The position numbers were made by a program, and so were the translations under genes. The notes beneath the pieces are model-generated. The model saw only the letters and a list, made by a program, of their open reading frames with translations. It was not told the DNA's origin and did not search any database. Shown here piece after piece: positions 12,347 through 23,580 of a stretch of DNA of 64,000 nucleotides (positions are counted from its first letter, which is position 1; each line of letters starts with the position of its first letter). The stretch is taken from positions 3,076,501 to 3,140,500 of the forward strand of contig JAYKKI010000132.1 of the NCBI GenBank assembly GCA_039881145.1, read 5' to 3'. This DNA comes from Druceiella hillmani (Eukaryota; Arthropoda; Insecta; Lepidoptera; Hepialidae).

Positions 12347-13740
12347 CATAAACTATTTTGCAAAAAATGGGCACTTCGAATAATAAACCATATCAGTGTT
12401 ATTTTATTGTTATTTGATGCATTTTATATGGCGATATGATGAGAATATTACGAGTATTATTTATTATTGAGATATCGTTTTTACCTACTTCAGTGAGTAA
12501 AAATGCGACAAAATAAAAAAAAAACGACGTAAAGTCCATAGACGAGCGTTATCATACTGGTACATTAAAAAGGGATAAAGTTTATTTTTGAATATTTTTT
12601 TATTAATTTAAAATAAAATTTGAAAATTTAGTAACGAGTATGGCTTCCTCTAGCTAAAATCGATGCCCTTAATCTGCTAGGTATGCTTTCTACGACGTTT
12701 TTTATCATTTCCTAAGGAATACGTGCCCATTCAGCGACGATCACATTTTTAAGGACCTGAATGTTTTCTGGAGCTGGTTTTACAGCTCTGACGCATCGTT
12801 TGAGATTACTCTATTTGTGTTCAGTCGGATTAAGGTCGGACCTTCTAGCTGGCCAGTCTAACCGACAAATTCCGGATAAATTAAAACTAACTCGATATGT
12901 TCATCTGAGTTAATATCAGCCCAAAACATTACGGAGCCTCCACCGTAAGGGGTGATTTCCTCAAAGCACACTTCTGCGAAGCGTTCTCCAGGTCTTCGTA
13001 AGATTCACCGACGTCGATCCTCAACAGTAATTAATATACGAGCTTCATCGGAGAATGAAACACTATTCAGTCCTGTTGAATCCATGACGAACAATTTTGA
13101 GCGAATCTCAACATGGCAACTCGATGCTCACAGAGCAATGTAGGAACACGAGCTGGGCGATAGCTACATATATTAACGGCCTGAAGTCTCCTTTTGGCTG
13201 TCCATAGGCTTAGTCGAGGTTCGGTTTGAGATCCACGTTCGTAACTTGACGATTTCGTAGCGCTTGACTGACTATGAAGCGGTCGTCACTTGGCCCAGTG
13301 CACCGTTTTTTTCCAGAACAGGACCTTCTACTGACGGAGCCCGTTTCTTGTTATCATTGCTAGGTCCTTTGGACGGTGAAACGGCTAACATTATACTGCT
13401 CAGACACATAACATTGGCTACAGCCTTCTTCGAGCAGCGCAATAATTTTACTGGCTCTTATCGTTTTTTCTACCATAGTGGGAACAGCAAACAGAAGTGA
13501 ACTAATGCAGCAAACAGCAGAAATTTAATTAAAATTTATTCGTTAAAATAAAAAACGTAAAAATGAAACTTAATAAGAGTTCTACTTCATTTATCGCTAA
13601 AAATACGTTTTTGTCAGTGAAAGAGACATTTCATTCAAAAAGAATAAATTTCCAATTTAGAACGTTCGTTTTTATGTGCCAGAATACACTATACCTTCCA
13701 GTGTCAATTACAATTAATGCAATCTCCTAATAAATATTAC
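12347..13740 (-). mobile_element. Tc1-family transposon, one terminus lost (copy B)
   Basis: The left edge, beginning CATAAACTATTTTGC after a TA, matches the inverted-repeat end of the copy C element (reverse complement of 22318-22342). The other end is truncated: about 50 bp containing the second inverted repeat, present in C at 20827-20877, is missing before the flank resumes near 13741. It sits in the (TA)n tract that is empty in copy A, as expected for a TA-targeting transposon. It is oriented opposite to the copy C element because the C segment is inverted. Confidence 0.85.
12628..13476 (-). pseudogene. Tc1-family transposase pseudogene (copy B)
   Basis: Start ATG at 13476 (minus), stop at 12628-12630. 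The N-terminal helix-turn-helix begins MVEKTIRASKIIALLEE, followed by YVSEQYNVSRFTVQRT and then an in-frame stop. Later fragments include DLNPTEH, which keeps the third catalytic Glu, then NLKR, NVIVAEWARIP, MIKNVV and RGSHTRY at the C-terminus. The block holding the second catalytic Asp is deleted, so the reading frame is about 283 codons instead of the usual 340 or so. The stop after VQRT is shared with copy C, which supports descent from one insertion. Non-functional. Confidence 0.85.
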
Positions 13741-15879
13741 TTTGGATTATATTTTCTTAAATTTTAAGAAATTTTGCTTGACAAGATTTAAATTAACACT
13801 AATTTTCAGGTTATTTAATATTAATTTCCAAATTGCAGCATTAGTTGGCAGCTTCGTTGACAAAATTGTCTGAAAACAGATGAACATTAAAAAACAGATG
13901 AGCAGATGAACATTAAAATACAAGGATTCCATTTGGATTATTCGGGTACTGAATTTTAAAAATACTGACCATAGGAATCAATGCAAACTTTTACAAAAAT
14001 GTAGACTTTGAATTTATTTTTTAAAATTATAACAATAAATATTGAAAGAAACAACTGTGCCATACTTTATATTCTACAAAGGAAATAATGAGCGCGATGA
14101 AGATGAATAAGCAAATTCATTACTGGTTTTTTACCATTGAGGTAGAAATGGTAAATTATTCTATGCACTTTTTATTTATACGTGGCATGTAAAACATATT
14201 ATCGACGTATGCTAATTATCATATTTATTTCGTCTGGAACCTATCGCACGCGCAAATGTTTTAATTCTCAAATGAAATAAAATTAGTTCCAACTCTAATA
14301 CTGGTTAATCTTTAATTGTAGTTAGGTATTGAAACCTCTAGTCAGTTACAAGACCCTGTAATTAATTGTAAGATTTTAAAAAGATACTAAAGTTACATAA
14401 ATGAGCATATTTAACTTTACGGTTAAGAAATAATATTATCTTGTCGAATACAAACGGCTTGTTTTATTCATCCATAAGTTTACATCATATTATTAAAATT
14501 AGCAAAAATGTATTTTTGTTCGTTTATTTCATGGCATGTGGCGAATGTTAAACACTATAGAATAACTAGCATAGACCTGAACAATATTAAAGTATACGGT
14601 TTGATAAACGAATAAGTTACATTCAAATATCATATATTTCCATATCTTGAAATAACTTGGAAATTTATGTATTCGAGAGATTTTTCCATTACACAATGTA
14701 GAGAGGATGGCGTGTTAAAAAATAACCTTGCGCTATCAGAAGCCAATTGTCGGAAAATAGAAAAAGAGGGCATAATAAAAAATGAACTTTATGTAAAAAA
14801 TATACCAGTAAAATATATCAAGGTGAAGTTATGCCTGTTATCTTTTCTTCTCAGAGACCAGTTCCACTTGATTTTCTTAGTCGCAAAAAATGACTAGAGA
14901 CTACGTATATATTAAAGTAAACTACGTGGTTTTTGTGCTCTAGAATCCCAACTTGAAATTGGCCTTCTCGCTTTTTCAATTTAACTTTAGATAAACGTGC
15001 AATAAACATGAAATACGAGGTAAACTAAACAAGTATATCGCTGTAGCTTGTAACTTACTCTAATAAAAGGATGTAAAACTTATTTAAATTTACTTTTTTC
15101 ACTTACTATATTTTCCTACAAAAGTCATTTGAAAATGACTTTTGTAATCAATACATTTGACTAGGCTTGATGGAACCTTCATTGTCAAATTCTTAATAAG
15201 CCGCTTATTATTCTTACTCTTCCAAAATTCTTGTTACGCTTTTTTTACTGATCGGTGCATTTATCAATGCCTATTTTTTTTTAATTATAGATGGAAAGAT
15301 AAGAATATAAACTTTTCATAACAGTTTTAATATGTCATATTTTGTAAGATAAAAAAGGATTGTTTTTTCTTAAATTTATAGATATTATACACCACAAGAT
15401 TTAAATGAATACGACATTACGAATCACAAATTTTGAGATTTAAGTGTAATTATTCATAAAGTGCGATTTTTGTTGAAAGTATGATAGTATAAAGAAGTGG
15501 AAATTGTAATATATATAAAATTATAACACTCGACTTAAAAATATACAGGCATTGAAGAAAGTAAAAATATAGTTAAGACGACTATGTAAAACATTTAATG
15601 AAACTAAATTATTTGTTCACTAGTGTCAATGATCAAATAGATAGTTTGATAAATATAACCAAATGAAAATATTATGGTAGTCAATTATTAACAAAATACC
15701 ATTTATAATAATAAAGTGGTTCATCCATTACTTATAACAACATATGTTTAGCGTACAAGATAATAGAAAGTAATTAATAGTACAGAAAATTAATATAAAC
15801 AGTTTAAAATAAAAATATTTTATTAGATTTTTTGAATGATGAGATAACTAATTACAATAAAAATTTCAAAGGTGAAAAA

Positions 15880-16610
15880 TATAACGTTATACTAGTTCAA
15901 AATTAATACAAATATTAATAGTATATATGTATATTTGAAAGTAAAAATTATGCCAATGTACACATATTCCAGTTATATAAACAAAAAAAAATTAAAGAAT
16001 TAAACATGTTATAATTCAAAAATGAATTTTTTCTAATTGTTAAGTATTTAATACCTACAAAATTATCAGAAAGTCTATACTAACATTGTTCAGAAATAAT
16101 TTTTTCAAAATAAAGACCAAAAATATAGCGTGACGTTCATAAAAAAATATATGCCGATAAAAATTTCAATAGATAAACTATTATGTGTAAAATTTTCAGT
16201 AAAAATTAAGCGAATAAATCAGTAATATTAAAAATAAAATTTTAAAATAATATGGATGTTATAACCTAAAAAAGCACATTTTATTATAGTGTTAAATCCT
16301 TTAAAATATCTAAGCCTTTTAGAAAATCTCCAAAAGGAATTTTTGCAAAATAATCTGAATGTTACAGCGTGATATTCCTTAAAAATATATACGGACAAAA
16401 ATATCAATAATTTATTGGTAAATTTTACAGCAAAAATTAATTGTATATGCAAATATACCAGTATTGTTAAGAATAAACTTTCCAAATATTATAAATGTTT
16501 TAACGTAAAAAAGTATAAATTACTTAAATTTTATTGTCTTAACACCTACAAAATTTATATAAATTCTAAACTACCATGGTTCAAAAATGATTTTCCAAAA
16601 TATCTGTCGA
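15880..16610. repeat. Roughly 245-bp tandem repeat in copy B
   Basis: Collinear with 8110-8960. The gttataa or gttttaa landmark falls at 16008, 16258 and 16497, spacings of about 250 and 239 bp. A short deletion near 16328 removes part of one unit relative to A. Confidence 0.75.
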
Positions 16611-17028
16611 GGGTTAATTCATTTCAAGTTTATATGGGATAATTTTTATTGAAATCCGAAAGTTTTAGGAAGATACCGTAACAAGAGTAGGAATAATTTT
16701 TTCGATGACCCCAATGATTTTCACATTCTACTTACTCATAAAAGACAAAATCCATAAAAAGTCTGGAAATTCTACACTTTGTGCCGTCGATTATATCACA
16801 ATGCTAGTCCTTTTCACTCTACGTTGACAAGCTATCGCTTTCTTATCGTTTATCCCTCTGGGGCATTGTCTTCTGCTTTGTGGATAAATATTGTCCTAGC
16901 TACACGTTGATCTCCCATACATTTTGTGCAACTTAACTTCTGAGTCACCGAGCCACGATATCGACCTTTTTAAAGAGTTCTCAAAAAAAGTGTAAAGTTT
17001 CACGCTAGAATATAGTTCCACTATTTTC

Positions 17029-17090
17029 AGCTACACCACAGGTATTTCTTAGGATTTTCCTCTCAAAGGTTTGAAATAAATTCTCACTCT
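17029..17090 (-). pseudogene. Possible non-LTR retrotransposon tail remnant (copy B)
   Basis: Copy of the segment at 9366-9440. The minus-strand reading gives FERKILRNTCGVAENSG, a better match than copy A to the FERKILRxIYGPVxENG signature of RTE-like LINE C-termini. Very short and out of any longer frame. Confidence 0.4.
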
Positions 17091-17522
17091 AGTTAGTACC
17101 GAATTTTTCAAACCCTGTGAAAATACTGGTCAGGTTACCACTTTGTGTATTGAGAGTTCTCGTTACCTTATAAAGATAGAAAACCAAAATAGATTTTGAA
17201 AATTGCAGTAGCAGCGTTTATTTGTTGCTAGTGAAGCCTTCGTGTCATGTTGTGTTTGATTATATATTCATAGTCCATTTAGACCAGATCTAATTATGAA
17301 AAAATTACAATTTTGAAGAGAAAAGAAACTAAGAAAGAATTAAATATCATGATTTGTAAGTTTTTTATTTACACTCATCTAATATGCTTCTCATAATTTT
17401 TCGCGATATGTATTTATTACACGAAGGCGAAATATGATAATTTTTATAATTTTCCAGTGATACGTATTTCATAAGCATTAAACATTACGTGTAAATAAAT
17501 TCAAGAGATGATGGTTACCATC

Positions 17523-17718
17523 CTATTACTAAGCTCTTGTGGAGACTATTATCCTACTCTGTTCTATCCTTGTTAATAGTTTTATTTATTTCAACTAATA
17601 TGGTAAAAAAGTAAGTTCTGTAACTTTTTTAGTTCCAGGTCATTTCAAGAACTATGCAATAGATTTTATATATACTTTCATTCTTGGGTAGGTGATATTC
17701 TGCATTCTAAGATAATCC
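17523..17718. other. Spacer after copy B
   Basis: Non-duplicated AT-rich DNA between the end of copy B and the probable LINE tail. Nothing else recognised. Confidence 0.5.
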
Positions 17719-18249
17719 AATTTTATTTTATTTTATAAAACGCGACGGCTGTCACCGTCTTCAGAGGCGATATGATGCTGAAAGCAATGGCAGTTCGGAG
17801 GGTAGGGAAATACAGATGCCTCACGCGTAGTTCGGCGATCTCACACATTGTTCCATCAAAAGAGGTTAAAGGTCGCATTATGTAAATGTAAAGCGCTTGC
17901 ACTCTATACGCGTGTCGGGTAATTATCTGGATTTAACGAGTAGTCATTTGACATTTTTTTGTTAATATTTAAGTATTTTAATACTTCATTGATTATACAA
18001 AAATATTTAGTTTTATTTGGAAGCAAATTTTTGATTGGTCAATTAATATCTGTGTAAGTATTTTATAAATAATAGAATGTTAAGATTGCGACAGCCGAAT
18101 TGTATTTTCCTTTTCTTGTTAATATATCCATACATTTGTGGTAGATTATTTAGGGAAAAGCAATTTACTTTTATTTTATTTTTATTTAAAATTTTTATTA
18201 AAACTAGTTACATAATTAAGGGTAAATTTTTAAAAGTGTTCTTTGGTGA
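17719..18249 (-). other. Probable LINE 3' untranslated region and A-rich tail
   Basis: Read on the minus strand, this follows the reverse-transcriptase C-terminus at 18250 onward and ends with a TAAAATAAAATAAAATT tail (plus 17719-17737), a typical retroposon 3' end. It includes an unusually GC-rich islet (about 17735-17935) for this window. The link between the tail and the LINE above it is inferred from order and orientation. It could be a separate short retroposon. Confidence 0.4.
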
Positions 18250-19300
18250 CAACTTATAAATCATCTAAGACTACTAATAATATCATCTGTCATCTCAATC
18301 TCAAAATCGCGATGGAGGTCACAGTTACGGACCGACCAAGGCGCGTTAACTACATGCTTAAGCACTTTGTTTCGTAATCTTTGTAACACTTAGATATTAG
18401 ACATACTGGCCCACCCCATAGCTGCATTCCTTATCTATAAACTGGGCGTAAAGCTTGCTTATTCAAAATAGTTCATTATAAATTGAAAGCTCAGAATTAA
18501 AATAAACATATATATAACAACCAATACATTTTTCTGCACATGATATTGAGTTAGTCGCGTTTCTTTTTAATATGTTCTTTCCATTGAAGCTTGGGGTCAA
18601 GAGTCATACCAATATATAAGCGGTGTTGGCATATGGTAATAAAGTACCATTAATAAAGACTGGTTGTTGTATTTTGTTTGTAAATTGTTTATGTGTCGAT
18701 TTGGATTTGATCGACTTTGTTCAACTTCATACGCTATATTTTAATCCAAATGGCTACTTTGCAAAATTGCACGAAACGTTTTAGCAGGATGAATTGAAGA
18801 ATTGATTGTGTAGTCTAATAAACGGCTCTTTAGTAAAATGTGTTTCTGATATAAGACATATTTCAATGTTTTCCGTGCACAGGAGTGATTGCAGTTTATG
18901 ATTATGCTGCTACAGCACAATCCATTAGCAGTCCATTCCATAATACACAAGGAAGTCATTGTTAGTTTCCAAAGATTATAACGCTTCTTTCAGTTTTATT
19001 AAGTCGTAGATTTTGATCTTTTAGCTTCTGTATAATTTTATTAATATATTATCATCATTGATCTTTGCTAACTTACAAGGATATTATCAGAAACAGCTTG
19101 GCTGTATGTTCTTCAGGAATCTTGTGGTTTTGTGGCCTCAGTCTGAATGGACATGCTTTATTAGTTTTTACTTGTTTTTCACTTCTGTTTTTGCTCTTTT
19201 TCTCTTTTTAAAGTTCCTTAATAACTTTACATTTTCTTTAGTTGGCAGTATGATTTTAGGGCAAAACCATAACAAAAAATTTCAAAAACAATAACAAATA
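18250..19300 (-). pseudogene. Jockey-like LINE remnant, internally deleted (copy C)
   Basis: From right to left on the minus strand: endonuclease start fragments matching copy B near 18960-18780, a large internal deletion, then reverse-transcriptase thumb pieces. These pieces are INGTLLPYANTAYI, DPKLQWKEHIKKKR and, beyond the point where copy B is cut, LNIMCRKMYWLL, LRPV, LQRLRNKVLKHVVNAPWSVRN and LHRDFEI. The NAPW.VRN..LHRD string is typical of the Jockey clade C-terminal region. Several frameshifts and stops are present. Since B and C share the same internal deletion, both descend from one already defective insertion. Confidence 0.8.
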
Positions 19301-20068
19301 TTTTGCCTTCCGTTCAATATTATTACGATTCCTGTGTGTTTGTAAAATATTATTAATTTAAATATAAGAATAATTTAGGTAACGCCATTTATCATAATCT
19401 GTCGGAAAGTCAACTTTTATGATCGGTTTATATTGAAATACGAAATTGCCATATACTCTTTTTAGTTAGTAAAATGCAATTAAATATAACCTATACATTA
19501 ATGCAGACGCAATAGAATTCATCTGTGTAAAGTTCACTGATATCTTAAAGGGTTTTCTTGTGTAATACAATAACAGCTTTAGAGATTAACGAATTTACAT
19601 ATTACAAAACAAAACTTTTAGAAATATTATTTTTATGTTCTTTTGCTTTTGTCATGATCCCCTTAATCATTTGTTCATAAATACTTTTAATATACGCTCG
19701 AGTTCATTCTACAGCATTATCACATGTGCATATAACGACTGAAATAATTATATATGGACCAAATTTCTATAGCCCAACACTAAACTGACCAAGTACTTAA
19801 ATTACAAATAATGACAAGCAATTAAAATTCTAAATAAATTGAAAGAAGCGAAGTAAGTTTAAATCAAATACGTACAAAATTGAAAACTACTTTGCACGAA
19901 TGATGATTGAGAACGCCGCTCTCATGCATCTGCCTGTATTTATATTGGTTAGGTTATTACTTACGCCTTCTACACCAATCCACTCTTCACGTGTAGCACT
20001 GCCATTTTGCCTATGCATATACAGATGACAAATTTCATTGTGTGGTTTAAAATACGCGCACCTATGTC

Positions 20069-20070
20069 AA

Positions 20071-20122
<52 letters not shown>

Positions 20123-20147
20123 CATAAATATATATATATACACATGC

Positions 20148-20197
<50 letters not shown>

Positions 20198-20205
20198 ATA
20201 TATAG
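20069..20205. repeat. (TA)n tract at left inversion boundary (copy C)
   Basis: About 135 bp of TA repeats with several interruptions. Its left flank matches tract 0 of A and B, its right flank matches the left flank of tract 2 of A in reverse complement. It is therefore a hybrid tract. Confidence 0.95.
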
Positions 20206-20824
20206 TTATAGAGAAATTGGATTAACCAGTATTAGAGTTGAACCCATTTTATTTCATTTGGGAATTAAAATATTTGGACATGTGAAAGGTTTCTGGTGAA
20301 GTAAATAAGACAATTTGCATACATATTTAGATGTTATTAAAGTATTTGGTATAATTTACCATTTCTACGACAATGGTAAAAAAACCAGTAATGAATTTGC
20401 TTATTCATCTTCATCGCGCTCATTATTTTCTTTGTAGAATATAAAGTATGGCACAGTTGTTTCTTTCAATATTTATTGTTATAATTTGGAAAAATAAATT
20501 CAAAGTCTACATTTTGGTAAAAGTTTTTGCATTGGTTCCATCGGTCATTATTTTTTAAAAATTCAGTATCCAAATAATCCAAATGGAATCCTTTTACTGT
20601 GATGAGCTTTAATATTCATCTTTTTACAGACAATTTTGTCAACGAAGCTGCCAACTAATGCTGCAATTTGGAAATTAATATTCATTAATGTAATTGTTTA
20701 ATTGTAGTAATTGTGAAGCAAAATTTCTAAAAATTTAAGAAAATATAATCCTTTAAAAGGATTACCTTAAAAAATCATACTTGTTAGAACTATTAATATG
20801 TATGTATATGTGTATAAGTATATG
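20206..20824 (-). repeat. Inverted segment of copy C
   Basis: The reverse complement matches A 5690-6277 and B 13741-14305, for example the words gagttcaattctaatactgg at A 6239 read backwards at 20230-20250. Together with the adjoining Tc1 element it forms an inverted block between two (TA)n tracts. Confidence 0.88.
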
Positions 20825-20826
20825 TA

Positions 20827-22342
20827 CACTCTTTTGCATAAAAAACGGGCGGTTTTGATTTTGTCATATTATTAACAAAGTAATATTTATTAGGAGATTG
20901 TATTAATTGTAGTTGTTACTAGAAGGTATAGAGTAATTTATTCTTTTTGAATGAAAATTCGCTTTCACTGACAAAAACGTATTTTTTGGCTATAAATGAA
21001 ATCAAAATCTTATTAAGTTCTTTTACGTTTTTTATTTTAACGAATAAATTTTAATCAAATTTCTGCTGTTTGCTGCATTAGTTCACTTCTGTTTGCTGCT
21101 CCCAGTATGGTTGAAAAAACGATAAGAGCTAGTAAAATTGTTGCGCTGCTTCAAGAACTACAGCCTTCTTGTTATGTGTCTGAGCAGTATAATGTGAGCC
21201 GTTCCACCGTCCAAAGGACCTAGCAACGATACCAAGAAACGGGCTCCGTCAGTAGAAGGCCCAGTTCTGGAAGAAAATGGTGCACTGAGCCACGTGACGA
21301 CCGCTTCATAGTCAGTCAAGCGCTACGAAATCGTCAAGCTACGTAAGTGGATCTCAAACCGAACCTCGAGTAAGTCTGTGGACAGTAAATGGAGACTTCA
21401 GGCCGTCAATATACGTAGCTATCCCCGAGCTCGGGTCCCTACATTGCCCCGTGAGCATCGAGTTGCCATATGGAGATTCACTCAAAATTTTTCGTCGTAG
21501 ACTCAACAAGACTGGAATAGTGTTTCATTCTCCGACGAAGCTCGTACATCGGTTAGTGTTGAGGATAGACGTCGGTAAATCTTACGAAGACCTGGAAAAC
21601 GCTTCGCAGAAGTGTGCTTTGAGAAAATCACCCTTTAAGGTAGAGGCTTCGTAATGTTTTGGGCTGGTATCAACTCAGATGATCGTACTAAGTTAGTTTT
21701 TGTTGGAAATGGCACACTTAATGCGCAAAGGTATAAAATAGAGGTTCTTATTCCTCATGCCTAACCCGCATTAACAGCAGATGGAGGCGAGTCCATTTTT
21801 ATGGACGATGATGCTCGCGCCACAGCTCTACAGACGTTGATGTATATATGAAGGAGGCCGGAATTAGTCGGTTAGACTGGCCAGCTAGAAGTCCCGACCT
21901 TAATCCGACTAAACACATATAGTGTAATCTCAAACGACGCGTCAGAGCCGTAAACCAGCTCCAGAAAACATTTAAGCCCATAAAAATGTGATCGTCGTTG
22001 AATAGGAACGTATTCCTCAGGAAATGATAAAAAAACGTCGTCAAAAGCATGCCTAACAGATTCATTACTAAATTTTCAAATTTTATGTTAAATTAATAAA
22101 AAAATATTCAAAAATAAACTTTATCCATTTCTAATGTACCAGTATAAAAACGCTCGTTTGTGGACTTTACATCGTTTTTTTTATTTATTCGCATTTTTAC
22201 TTACTGAAGTAGGTAAAAACAATATCTCAATAATAAATAACAATATTCTCATCATATAGCCATATAAAATGCATAAAATAATAATAAAATAACTCTGATA
22301 TGGTTTATTCTTATAAGTGCCCATTTTTTGCAAAAGACTTTG
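20827..22342 (+). mobile_element. Tc1-family transposon with both termini (copy C)
   Basis: Both ends carry an imperfect inverted repeat of about 28 bp. The left end starts CACTCTTTTGCATAAAAAAC and the right end, reversed, starts CAAAGTCTTTTGCAAAAAAT. Each is flanked by TA (20825-20826 and 22343-22344), the usual Tc1/mariner target duplication. Length is about 1.5 kb, normal for the family. It lies next to a (TA)n tract and encodes a broken transposase. Confidence 0.88.
21107..22070 (+). pseudogene. Tc1-family transposase pseudogene (copy C)
   Basis: ATG at 21107. Readable pieces in order: MVEKTIRASKIVALLQEL, VSEQYNVSRSTVQRT and an in-frame stop shared with copy B, QRYQETGSVSRRPSSG, REHRVA, fragments around VMFWAGI, FMDDDARA, then VYMKEAGISRLDWPARSPD and LNPT. 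The order and spacing fit the DD34E catalytic layout of the Tc1 family. The third catalytic Glu is replaced by Lys (aaacac where B has gaacac), and there are several frameshifts. It was once a DNA-cleaving transposase of about 340 residues and is now dead. Confidence 0.88.
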
Positions 22343-22469
<127 letters not shown>

Positions 22470-23102
22470 CTTCTCAGAGATCAGTTCCACTTGATTTTCT
22501 TACTCGCAAAAAATGACTAGAGACTACGTATATATTAAGTAGTAGTAGTTAGTTAAGCGTACAATAAATATAAAATACGAGGTAAACTAAACAAGCACTT
22601 CGTTGTAGGGTGTAACTTACTGTAATAAAAGGACGTAAAACTTGTTTAAATTTACTGTTTTCACTTACTATATTTTCCTACAAAAGTCATTTGAAAATTT
22701 ACTAAACATCGATCCATTTGACCAGGCTCGAGGGAACCTTCATTTTCAAATTCTTACTAAGCCGCATATTATTCATACTCTTCCAAAATTTTTGTTACGC
22801 TTTTTTTACTTATCTGTACATTTATCAATATATAATTTTTTTTTTATTATAAATGAAAAGATGAAAATATATACTTTGCTTAACAGTTGTAATATGTCAT
22901 ATTTTGTAGAATAAAAAAGGATTGTTTTTTCTTCAATTTTTAGATATTAAATACCACAAGATTTAAATGAATACGACATTACGAATCACAAATTTTGAGA
23001 TTTAAGTGTAATTATCATAAAGTGCGATTATTGTTGAAAGTATGATAGCATAAATAAGTGGAAATTGTAATATAAATAAAATTATAACACTCAACTTAGA
23101 AA

Positions 23103-23211
23103 TATATATCTATAGGTTTTGATGCTTAGTGAGTAAATCTATTGTATGAAAAAAATCTTTTGTAAGGACCAAAAGATTTTTTTATGATGATGATGATTAT
23201 ATAGATATATA
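23103..23211. repeat. Nested hairpin at the end of copy C
   Basis: An inner perfect inverted repeat of 14 bp (23149-23162 with 23170-23183, 7-base loop) lies inside an outer one near the ends (atatatctata at about 23104-23114 with tatagatatat at about 23200-23210). Similarity to A and B stops exactly at its left edge. It could be a small foldback element or a rearrangement scar. Confidence 0.55.
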
Positions 23212-23214
23212 ATG

Positions 23215-23580
23215 TTCAAATTCGTAGAAAATCACTCAAATACTGTATTCGACATCGCTACGGTGACTAAAGCTGAATTTACTGCTACTAACCCGAAACT
23301 GAGAGACATTCTATACAGTGAATTTTTCTTTCGAAAGGGTTGCTTACGAAGATCAAGAAAGTACGAAGTGCTGGAAAAAAGATGATTGTCTCGTTATCTG
23401 GAAAGACGAGTTATTGTGCAACAAGTGTTCTGAAAAAGAGGGAGAATATTTACCGTAGACTGATGTATCTGCAATTATCTGGCTGTTATTTTGGAATAAT
23501 TTCGAGAGCAATGCTGCCACAAAAGAACCCTCCTTCTTCACGCTGATGGCTTTTGATACCCAGCGAGATAAGTGATCGAA
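23215..23580 (+). pseudogene. Decayed coding-like stretch, family unknown
   Basis: This is less AT-rich than its surroundings. Three plus-strand frame pieces join with one shift near the T-run at 23325 and one stop at 23456. They contain DIATVTKAEFTATNPKLRD, then FERVAYEDQESTKCWKKDDC with a second CNKC pair some 15 residues later, then WNNFESNAATKEPSFFTLMA. The cysteine pairs hint at a metal-binding fold. I do not recognise the family. It may be a host pseudogene or an old element, or chance. Confidence 0.3.

Larger units (their letters stand above)
9881..17522. repeat. Large direct repeat, copy B
   Basis: Copy B starts directly where copy A ends, inside a LINE remnant (9893-10640). Its body (from 10666) is collinear with copy A and ends with the same words, gatggttaccatc. 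Relative to A it has gained a Tc1 element (12347-13740) and lost the (TA)n tract 2 region: A 6273-6529 is missing at about 14310. It is the most complete of the three copies. Confidence 0.85.

Noticed and set aside
13264..13500. A 78-codon plus-strand frame.
   Set aside because: It is the antisense of the Tc1 transposase N-terminus, whose minus-strand reading matches the family.
23463..23575. Similarity of the FFTLMAFDT string to folylpolyglutamate synthase (FLTLMAFH).
   Set aside because: Only a handful of residues agree and the upstream cysteine-rich part does not fit that enzyme.
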